From contig CAIMWN010000116.1 in the NCBI GenBank assembly GCA_903845155.1, positions 1-33,920 on the forward strand: a DNA stretch of 33,920 nt, read 5' to 3'. Positions 27,032 to 33,920 of the stretch are shown piece by piece. Position 1 is the first letter of the stretch, and every line of letters starts with the position of its first letter. Both the position numbers and the translations under genes were made by a program. The DNA is from Oligoflexia bacterium (GTDB taxonomy: Bacteria; Bdellovibrionota; UBA1018; CAIMNF01). The notes beneath the pieces are model-generated. The model did not search any database, was not told where the DNA came from, and was given only the letters and a program-made list of their open reading frames with translations.

Positions 27032-28118
27032 GCTACTGGTGATTCTTTCTATTTTAGCTTCCTCAACTTCTTTTGCATTTCCGGGAATGATTCGGCATGG
27101 ATATGTAAACTGCACCACTTGCCACGTTTCTCCCTCCGGCGGCGGCATTCTCACTGAATATGGCCATGAACTTTCGGCAGAAGTACTGAGCACCTGGTCT
27201 AAAGATGGTGAAGAAAAATTTCTTTACGGTTCGGTAGCCAAACACCTCTCGAAGGATCTTTTGCTAGGAGGAGACACTCGAGTCATCCAGACCTACCAAG
27301 ACAATCCAATGTTCACTGAAAAACGTTTTTTTCTAATGCAGGCTGATTTGGAAGGAGCTTATAAAATGGGTAAGCTCACCATTGACCTCGAAGCGGGCTA
27401 CCTTGACTCCGACACTTTTCAGTCCCTTCGACATTTCTTCTTATATCAATTCAATGATGTCGATGCGCTTCGCTTGGGTAAATTTAAGAACAATTACGGC
27501 ATCAATACCGACGAACACATGCTCTCCATTAAAAGTAATTTAGGATGGAATGATGAAACGGAAACTTATAATTTGGAGTATTCCCGCTTGACCGGGAAAT
27601 ACAGCATTTTTGCCACGGCCATTTTTGGTGCTCCTGAAAGCATTAGTCAAAAACGCAATCTGACCGTCGGTGAGATTGGTGTAGTTGATCACGGTGGGTC
27701 GCTTCGCGCGTCGTTTTCGGTGGCGGAGAAATATGAATTCGGAGTGAGCTACTTCTACGGTAAGAAAGCATTTGAGGATTGGCGATCGGTTGCAGGCCCC
27801 TTCGTCATTTTGGGATTCACGCCCAACTTCTTTTACATGGGGGAACTTGATTTCCAAGCTCAAAATGGAACCGGGGTTTATGATTACCAAAGACTCACTT
27901 ATGAACCCATACAAGGTCTACAATGTTATGTGACCCAGGAAATAGCTCATCCAAATAATGGTGACACTGCCATGCAACTCTCGCGTTATGGTTTGGGTGT
28001 GCAATTTTTCCCAAGACCGCATAGTGAAATTCATGCTCAGTGGAAATGGGAAGAAGATGTGTATGATGAATCTCAATACCATCCTGTCGCCTCATTACTC
28101 TGGCACTACTATTTGTAA
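27024..28118 (+). CDS. N-terminal c-type heme motif (CTTCH) joined to an outer-membrane beta-barrel
   Basis: Signal peptide, 'FPGMIRHGYVNCTTCHVSPSGGGILTEYGHELS', then alternating amphipathic strands to a terminal aromatic 'SLLWHYYL'. Overlaps the cytochrome lipoprotein by 8 bp. Confidence 0.75.
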   Translation: MTKLLVILSILASSTSFAFPGMIRHGYVNCTTCHVSPSGGGILTEYGHELSAEVLSTWSKDGEEKFLYGSVAKHLSKDLLLGGDTRVIQTYQDNPMFTEKRFFLMQADLEGAYKMGKLTIDLEAGYLDSDTFQSLRHFFLYQFNDVDALRLGKFKNNYGINTDEHMLSIKSNLGWNDETETYNLEYSRLTGKYSIFATAIFGAPESISQKRNLTVGEIGVVDHGGSLRASFSVAEKYEFGVSYFYGKKAFEDWRSVAGPFVILGFTPNFFYMGELDFQAQNGTGVYDYQRLTYEPIQGLQCYVTQEIAHPNNGDTAMQLSRYGLGVQFFPRPHSEIHAQWKWEEDVYDESQYHPVASLLWHYYL

Positions 28119-28264
28119 TTTAGCTTACTCACCGCTCTGCGAACGTCATCATTTAATTGCAGTTTATTGTTAACAAAACTTGTTTTGAGTTTTAAACCAA
28201 TACATTTCTAACGCAGCAAAAAAATTCAATTGGACGACTAAATAATAAAAAAACCTGTAAATTT

Positions 28265-28304
28265 CCAATATCCACCGTTACGAGGTCCACGCGGTGGATG
28301 TTGG
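28265..28304. promoter_or_regulatory. Inverted repeat (13-bp arms, 1 mismatch, 14-nt loop) upstream of the 28338 gene
   Basis: CCAATATCCACCG (28265-28277) ... CGGTGGATGTTGG (28292-28304). Confidence 0.5.
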
Positions 28305-28337
28305 AGTTTAAATGCGAGAGGATCTTTCTGGAACTTT

Positions 28338-28838
28338 ATGTCAAACAAAATACGATCGTTTATTGCAATGTTCATGAGTCTAATCGCAGCTAGCTCTTCA
28401 AGCGCTGCACTTCCAAGCGGGCTCTTTACAGGGACTATTTCAAACAACCCCTTGAATGAGCTTTGTCAACTCAATCAAGCAAGTATTGAATTCATCGAAA
28501 CGGGGAATCGTGGAGTAACTGTAAACTGGATCGAACAAGGACTCGACCGGAATACATCGTATTGCGAAAATCGCTTTGATCTTACCCTCACTCCGAGCAG
28601 TACCGCAAATTCCTGGGATGCTAATTTTCTTTGGAATTATAATTTATATTTCGGTAAGGCTACTCTTGCCAATCATGTGCTCACGATTACCGCAAATTAT
28701 AGCGCTAGCACCACTCACTTGAACTTTGAAACTAAACTCACCATTAATCAGAACACGACTTCTCTCGATTACGAACGGAGGATTGAACGTTGGAATGGAC
28801 CTACGCTCATCGCGACTGGGGCACTCTACCAACACTAA
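28338..28838 (+). CDS. Secreted protein of unknown function, 166 aa
   Basis: Signal peptide 'FIAMFMSLIAASSSSAALPSG'; beta-rich sequence; two Cys. Confidence 0.65.
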   Translation: MSNKIRSFIAMFMSLIAASSSSAALPSGLFTGTISNNPLNELCQLNQASIEFIETGNRGVTVNWIEQGLDRNTSYCENRFDLTLTPSSTANSWDANFLWNYNLYFGKATLANHVLTITANYSASTTHLNFETKLTINQNTTSLDYERRIERWNGPTLIATGALYQH

Positions 28839-28850
28839 TTTTTTACAGGT

Positions 28851-30224
28851 TCAATCAAATCCTTCTTCAGCAGCCAAATAAGAAAACACCGCCATTGCGG
28901 CCGCACCCATCGTCAGATCATCTGCCGAAACTACACTCAATTGATCCAGGGCAGAGTGGTGAAAATCGAAATAGTGTTTTGACTCGGGAACAAATTCAAA
29001 CTCGGGTATTCCTGCTTCACCCAGGGCTTCCGTGTCAGTACCCCCACTTTTGGTAGCGAAAAGTTGATCAGCATGCGCCAGTGCAAGACTCGATTGCCAC
29101 AATTTAATTTTATTCATCACAGCTGGTTTCGCATGAATACTAAACCCCCGTGGCGCAAATCCTCCACGATCAGACTCCAATGCACCAATAATCCGCTCGT
29201 GATGGTTACTTAACGCTTTTTTATTATATTGATCAGACCCCACTCCACCAAACTCTTCACTCATATATAATACCACGCGAATAGTACGCTTTGGCCTGAT
29301 TTTTAAATGTCTGAGCGCACGAATGACTTCAAGACTTTGGACCACACCTGCACCATCGTCATGATCACCAGGCCCTAAATCCCAACTATCCAAATGTCCG
29401 CCCACGATGAAAATATCTTCTGGAAAAGTACTTCCGGTAATTTCACCTACCACATTATGTGACTGCGTTTCGGTGATTTCACTTCCACTGAGTTCAAGCT
29501 TCAAATGCAGACTCGGATTTTTCTTTAGTAAATCCGATAGCACATTGGCTGCATGAGTGCTTAATGCGCCCGCAGGAATTTTCTCATATTGGTCTTGGTA
29601 GTGCATCATCCCCGTATGAGGATGATCATCATCGGGTAGACTGGAGAGTGATCGAAGGAGAGTCGCGATCGCCCCAAATTTCGAAGCAGCCGACGCTCCC
29701 TCACTCCGCAGGGAAAAAATATTGCTATACGCTTCGAAGCTATCTTTCAAGCTTGCGTCCATAGGCTGATTATAAAAAACAATTTTTCCTTTTAATGATT
29801 TGCCGAGCTTTTCCACCTCCTTTAAACTGTGAACTTCAACCACTGCCCCTTCCACACCGCCTGGGATGGTCCCCTTGCTCCCACCTAAAGCAGTAACTTT
29901 TAAATCATATCTTTGAGTCGCTAGCACTACGGTCGCCTTTTCCAATTTTCCTCGCGTCCATTTTGGCACTGTGCAAGGATCGAGCGTTACTCGATCAAAT
30001 CCGTACGATTCCATTTTTTTCTTAGCCCATTGAACAGCGCGTTCTGCTTCACTTGACCCACTGATTCGAGCACCAATAGCATCGAGTAAGGTCAGATTGG
30101 GAAACACTTGTTTCGCGTGAATTACTTCATTCACGATTAACTTCGGCGCTTCTTCCAGGGTTGTAGCAAATACTGTTGCAGACATAAAAACGGTCAGTAC
30201 CATAATCAAGTTCATATTTTTCAT
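28851..30224 (-). CDS. M28-family metallopeptidase (carboxypeptidase Q-like), secreted
   Basis: 'VGGHLDSWDLGPGDHDDGAGVVQSLEVIRAL', 'VLYMSEEFGGVGSDQY', 'DTEALGEAGIPEFEFVPESKHYFDFHHSALDQL' zinc-ligand motifs. ATG at 30224 begins a signal peptide (MKNMNLIMVLTVFMSATVFA); the tracked start at 30299 is probably too long. Confidence 0.9.
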   Translation of the reverse strand: MKNMNLIMVLTVFMSATVFATTLEEAPKLIVNEVIHAKQVFPNLTLLDAIGARISGSSEAERAVQWAKKKMESYGFDRVTLDPCTVPKWTRGKLEKATVVLATQRYDLKVTALGGSKGTIPGGVEGAVVEVHSLKEVEKLGKSLKGKIVFYNQPMDASLKDSFEAYSNIFSLRSEGASAASKFGAIATLLRSLSSLPDDDHPHTGMMHYQDQYEKIPAGALSTHAANVLSDLLKKNPSLHLKLELSGSEITETQSHNVVGEITGSTFPEDIFIVGGHLDSWDLGPGDHDDGAGVVQSLEVIRALRHLKIRPKRTIRVVLYMSEEFGGVGSDQYNKKALSNHHERIIGALESDRGGFAPRGFSIHAKPAVMNKIKLWQSSLALAHADQLFATKSGGTDTEALGEAGIPEFEFVPESKHYFDFHHSALDQLSVVSADDLTMGAAAMAVFSYLAAEEGFD

Positions 30225-30484
30225 TCTAGCTTTATTTTGACGCAAAAAACGAAAATAAAATCTGTCTTTATGAGCGGTTTCCCCTTTTGCCCCGATCAAA
30301 TACTCTAAATGGAACGCTCCGCTCTACCTTACTCACCCACAGCCCATAAAACTCAGCACTGCTCGCAAATCGCTTGGCATTACCGTTGCTATATAAGGAA
30401 GAAATATAATCAGGGCTTTGCGGGTAGCACCCGAGAAGTCATCACCGCAGGTGCTATGGAGCACGATGCGCAAAGGAGCTTCAT

Positions 30485-31156
30485 ATGAAAGATAAAAAAA
30501 CTTTGGGTCTATTACTAACCGTGTCACTTTTCTCCCTTCCGGGTTTTGCACTCGCTCAATCTGCTACGAATCAATCGGTAGGGATGAATACTTATGAAAA
30601 GGAACAAACACTCAAGGATGAAATCATTGGGTTTAGTCCCCAAGTGGGCGTATTGAATTATACTGGCATGAATGGCTCAAAACAAAGTCGTGCGCTCACG
30701 GGTTTTGGCGTAGACTTTAATATCTCGCCACTTCTCAGTGAATCGGCAAAAGATTATTTCTTAGGAGTTTCAGTAGGTGCCTTCTATTCCCATATGGGGG
30801 CATCAAACTCAAATTTATTTGGAGCAAATCCGGATACAATGCCTGACACTGGAGGCGCAAATTTATTATTACTTCCGGCAGATGTAAAACTGGGAGTGAA
30901 CATCACTCCCTCATTCCGCACTTCCATCCGTGCGGGCGGAAATGTAATTTACCGCAGTCTTGCGAATTCTGCATATTTGGACTCAGGCACCGCTTCAAAC
31001 AGCTCACTTTGGAGATTGTATCCCAACGCAGGAGTTGATCTGGAATGGCAAGTAAGTAAATACATCAGTCTGATTGCCCGTCCTGACTTGACCTTCACTA
31101 CTGGCGACAAAATGTTCACTGCCACCCTAGGCGCAACCATTATTCCTTCCATCTAA
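30485..31156 (+). CDS. Outer-membrane beta-barrel-like protein, 223 aa
   Basis: Signal peptide (LGLLLTVSLFSLPGFALAQ); barrel-like strands; AAAGGAG Shine-Dalgarno. Confidence 0.65.
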   Translation: MKDKKTLGLLLTVSLFSLPGFALAQSATNQSVGMNTYEKEQTLKDEIIGFSPQVGVLNYTGMNGSKQSRALTGFGVDFNISPLLSESAKDYFLGVSVGAFYSHMGASNSNLFGANPDTMPDTGGANLLLLPADVKLGVNITPSFRTSIRAGGNVIYRSLANSAYLDSGTASNSSLWRLYPNAGVDLEWQVSKYISLIARPDLTFTTGDKMFTATLGATIIPSI

Positions 31157-31180
31157 TCACCAACCACTCACCCACACCTG

Positions 31181-31212
31181 CAGGCTCCATTTAAAGTGGA
31201 GCCTGCTTTTTT
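31181..31212 (+). terminator. Rho-independent terminator
   Basis: CAGGCTCCA-TTTAAAG-TGGAGCCTG followed by CTTTTTT: perfect 9-bp stem plus T-run, downstream of the 30485-31156 gene. Confidence 0.92.
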
Positions 31213-31258
31213 CATTCAAACTGAGTCAAATCTCACTGAAACATGCTAACCTCTAGTT

Positions 31259-32452
31259 ATGACAAAGCAAGCTCAAGCAATTCGTGACGTTCAAGACTTC
31301 GGCGAAGAAGGTGGCGTAGTTCCCGTCATTGATATCGCATCTACTTCTACTTTTTTAGATCCGCTCGACATGGAGAAAACTTTTCATGGTGACCTCCAAG
31401 GTTGCTATCTCTACAGTAGACATTCGAATCCAACCGTAAATGCATTTGGAAGAAAATTTGCAGCGCTCGAAAACATGGAGGCGGCGCTTGGCGTTTCGAG
31501 CGGAATGGCCGCAATTGCTTCGAGCATCGAACAACTCGTTCCTCACGGTGGACATATTGTTTCTTCTCGAACTGTTTATGGCGGAACGTACGCTTTTTTC
31601 AAAAACGTGCTCCCCAAAAGAGGCGTTCGAGTTACCTTTGTAGATACCGATGACTTAAGAGCTGTTGAAAATGCCATCGAGCCCAATACTAAAATCATTT
31701 TCACAGAGACACTCAGTAATCCTCTCCTCAGGATCGCGCCCTTAAAAGAACTAAGTGACTTGAAGAAAAAATATGGCCTACAACTGGTAGTCGACAATAC
31801 CTTCACTCCACTCATTATCTCACCTGCTGATTTCGGAGCCGATGTGGTCATCCACTCTTGCACAAAATACATTTCTGGCTCAAGCGACATGATTGCGGGA
31901 GTGGTCACTGGAAGCAAAGACTTCATTCAGAGCCTCATTGATGTGAATTCCGGAGTGGTGATGCTCACTGGTCCAGTCATGGACGCAAAAATTGCCCATG
32001 AACTTTATTTAAGGCTCGACCACCTTCCCATCCGAATGGCAGCCCATTCGAAATCTGCCGCCTTTCTTGCCACTCGAATGGAGGACTTAGGCATACCCGT
32101 TATTTATCCCGGCCTAAAATCGCACGAACACCACACACTGATGAGCTCAATGATGAACGAAGGGTACGGGCATGGAGGAATGATCGCGATCGATTGCCTT
32201 ACCTCCACTCAGGCAATGAATCTTGCCTCTCAACTCCAAAAGGTGCGATTTGGCCTTTATGCTGTTTCTTTAGGATTTTCGCGGACCTTGATGAGTTGCC
32301 CTTCCGTCAGCACTTCGAGCGAAATCCCGGCCGATGAGCAAAAGGAAATGCACCTTTCTCCCGGCCTCCTTCGCCTAAGCGTGGGCTATACCGGTGACGA
32401 CGAAGTCCTTTGGCGACGATTCAAGGATTGCTACCAGCAACTTTTAAAGTAA
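31259..32452 (+). CDS. PLP-dependent Cys/Met metabolism enzyme (cystathionine gamma-synthase / methionine gamma-lyase family)
   Basis: 'YSRHSNPTVNAFGRKFAALENMEAALGVSSGMAAI', 'LVVDNTFTPLIISPADFGADVVIHSCTKYISGSSDMIAGVV', 'LLRLSVGYTGDDE'. Confidence 0.92.
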   Translation: MTKQAQAIRDVQDFGEEGGVVPVIDIASTSTFLDPLDMEKTFHGDLQGCYLYSRHSNPTVNAFGRKFAALENMEAALGVSSGMAAIASSIEQLVPHGGHIVSSRTVYGGTYAFFKNVLPKRGVRVTFVDTDDLRAVENAIEPNTKIIFTETLSNPLLRIAPLKELSDLKKKYGLQLVVDNTFTPLIISPADFGADVVIHSCTKYISGSSDMIAGVVTGSKDFIQSLIDVNSGVVMLTGPVMDAKIAHELYLRLDHLPIRMAAHSKSAAFLATRMEDLGIPVIYPGLKSHEHHTLMSSMMNEGYGHGGMIAIDCLTSTQAMNLASQLQKVRFGLYAVSLGFSRTLMSCPSVSTSSEIPADEQKEMHLSPGLLRLSVGYTGDDEVLWRRFKDCYQQLLK

Positions 32453-32485
32453 TCATTGAAGTATTTGTTAAACTAAATATGTTGA

Positions 32486-32518
32486 TAAATGAAAATGTAC
32501 GTGCTAACATCCGCTTGA
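32486..32518 (+). promoter_or_regulatory. Candidate sigma70-like promoter TTGATA-17-TAACAT
   Basis: ttgata aatgaaaatgtacgtgc taacat directly upstream of the protease ATG at 32520; the very short leader is a weakness. Confidence 0.35.
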
Positions 32519-32519
32519 A

Positions 32520-33392
32520 ATGCGCTTACTGAACATCCTATTACTACTGGTCCTGATAGCCCCGCCAGCTCACGCCTCTAATGGCGACCGAATTGATATT
32601 ACGCAAGCACCTTGGCAAGTTTCCGTGCAAGCATTAGGCTGGCTTCGACCCGACGGCTCTATCGTACCGAGTTTCCACGGTTGTGGCGGAAGCATCATAG
32701 GCACCCGTTGGATCGTCACCGCCGCACATTGCTTAGAGTGGATGAACTTAAAAGCGCCACCGTATAAACAGATTCGTGTAGCGGCAGGTGCAAGCATCCT
32801 ATCGGACCTCACGCAACTTCCCCTCGTAGAGAGGGTCTACCTACATCCAAAATACTTTCATAAAGAACACTACGTTTTTCCTAAACACAAATTCCTTTTC
32901 CTATATGAGGAATTCGACAACGATATTGCACTCATCGAACTCAGTAAGGATATAATTTTCGGCGACACCATTCAAGCCATCGCACTCGATGGAGCAGAAC
33001 TAAAAGAAAACGACGCGCTCTTTTTCAGCGGCTGGAGCATGCAAAAAGCTAATGACGAAGAAGTGGATCCAAATCTCAGAGGATTTTCCATTCCCTACCA
33101 CAGTAATAATAATCTGATTGAGATGATGAAGGAAAAAGAGCCCTTGATGTCAGATCAACTCACCCATCCCGATACCTTAGGAATATACAGCACGTTTAAA
33201 GGCTGTCCGGGTGATAGCGGCGGTCCGGTGGTTCGTTTACCTCAACACTCCGCAAATGCAGAAGTGCCAGTTTTAGTGGGAATTCCGCGCACCGGAACTG
33301 CAGATTGTAGCAATGATGGCGAGCTGAGTGTGACCACCAATACCCGCGTATCCATGTTTCGTACGTGGATTAAAGAAGTCACTGGCATATAA
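32520..33392 (+). CDS. Secreted trypsin/chymotrypsin-fold (S1) serine protease
   Basis: Signal peptide; 'GCGGSIIGTRWIVTAAHC' (His57), 'DNDIALIEL' (Asp102), 'GCPGDSGGPVV' (Ser195). Confidence 0.95.
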   Translation: MRLLNILLLLVLIAPPAHASNGDRIDITQAPWQVSVQALGWLRPDGSIVPSFHGCGGSIIGTRWIVTAAHCLEWMNLKAPPYKQIRVAAGASILSDLTQLPLVERVYLHPKYFHKEHYVFPKHKFLFLYEEFDNDIALIELSKDIIFGDTIQAIALDGAELKENDALFFSGWSMQKANDEEVDPNLRGFSIPYHSNNNLIEMMKEKEPLMSDQLTHPDTLGIYSTFKGCPGDSGGPVVRLPQHSANAEVPVLVGIPRTGTADCSNDGELSVTTNTRVSMFRTWIKEVTGI

Positions 33393-33498
33393 GCCATAGC
33401 ATCCGCCTAGCAAACTCCATCTTTATTAAATTAATTTAATTTAAAAACATTGACTCCACTATCTCGCTTTGTTACGTTGCGCGCGACTGGAGAGAGTC

Positions 33499-33920
33499 AT
33501 GAAGAGAGAAAAGACCTATATAGCTTTAATGCTAATGAGCTACGTGCCGCTATTTCAAACTACCATAGTGCGCGCTGACCAATTTGATATCATGGTGACG
33601 AGCGCCCATGGAGGAGATTTGATTCAGGCGAAGAACTGTGTCGACTATACGATGTGTGGAAAAACTTCCACTTCGCTTGCTTTATCCTATCCAGAAAATC
33701 GCTTTCATACTTATGTCTCCATGGACTCGACAGAAGAGCTTCAGTTGACACTGAATTCCTGTCATTTTCGCCGCCATGGCCTGAATGTTACTATTTTCAA
33801 TACCACTACGCATCAGATGATTCCCTATACCGACTATTTCCCGAATTTCATGGACTACCGCACTTTACTGCCTGAAGTTTTTCTAAGAAATCTTACTCCG
33901 GCTGAGAAGAAAAATAAGTA
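33499..33920 (+). CDS. Secreted protein of unknown function, truncated by the right window edge
   Basis: Manual translation from ATG at 33499: MKREKTYIALMLMSYVPLFQTTIVRADQFDIMVTSAHGGDLIQAKNCVDYTMCGKTSTSLALSYPENRFHTYVSMDSTEELQLTLNSCHFRRHGLNVTIFNTTTHQM..., open to the edge. Not in the ORF track. Confidence 0.7.
   Translation, partial: MKREKTYIALMLMSYVPLFQTTIVRADQFDIMVTSAHGGDLIQAKNCVDYTMCGKTSTSLALSYPENRFHTYVSMDSTEELQLTLNSCHFRRHGLNVTIFNTTTHQMIPYTDYFPNFMDYRTLLPEVFLRNLTPAEKKNK

Noticed and set aside
28252-28851. 10-bp inverted repeat AACCTGTAAA / TTTACAGGTT flanking the 28338-28838 gene, suggesting a small mobile element
   Set aside because: Too short, no target duplication or transposase; one arm abuts the M28 gene stop. 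Likely chance.
33425-33440. Perfect 16-bp palindrome ATTAAATTAATTTAAT
   Set aside because: Simple AT-rich sequence, probably promoter-proximal; palindromy is expected by low complexity.
33654-33875. 73-aa tracked ORF near the right edge
   Set aside because: Out of frame with the longer secreted-protein frame starting at 33499, which has a signal peptide.
1-33920. CRISPR arrays, tRNA/rRNA genes, transposases, phage genes
   Set aside because: None could be recognised on either strand by reading.

Overview
The window looks like ordinary chromosome from a Gram-negative, probably Bdellovibrio-like predatory or delta-type bacterium. That taxonomic guess is an inference from gene content. I saw no rRNA, tRNA, CRISPR array, prophage or transposase. 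The most unusual locus is a compact minus-strand operon (about 11763 down to the left edge). Its genes overlap by 4-20 bp or are 2 bp apart. It encodes a secreted TPR-like protein, MotA-like and MotB-like stators, a protein that appears to join a FliF-type periplasmic domain and one TM helix to a FliG-like cytoplasmic region, a small outer-membrane-type protein, a 2379-aa repeat lipoprotein, and a second Ig-like lipoprotein that the ORF track missed. This reads like a stripped-down ion-driven motor dedicated to giant surface lipoproteins. Three 16-bp palindromes lie upstream, spaced 42 and 63 bp apart. Other content: a lysR / lipoprotein / DUF3014 / pal / clc operon, a YncE-like propeller, a PAS histidine kinase, a divergent ahpCF / oxyR pair with a good OxyR-box match, a receiver protein plus YeiH-type transporter, an XRE regulator, a hemerythrin, a c-type cytochrome lipoprotein overlapping a CxxCH / beta-barrel fusion, an M28 peptidase, a PLP lyase and a trypsin-fold protease with an unusual S1 residue. 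All calls come from reading the sequence; no searches were run.
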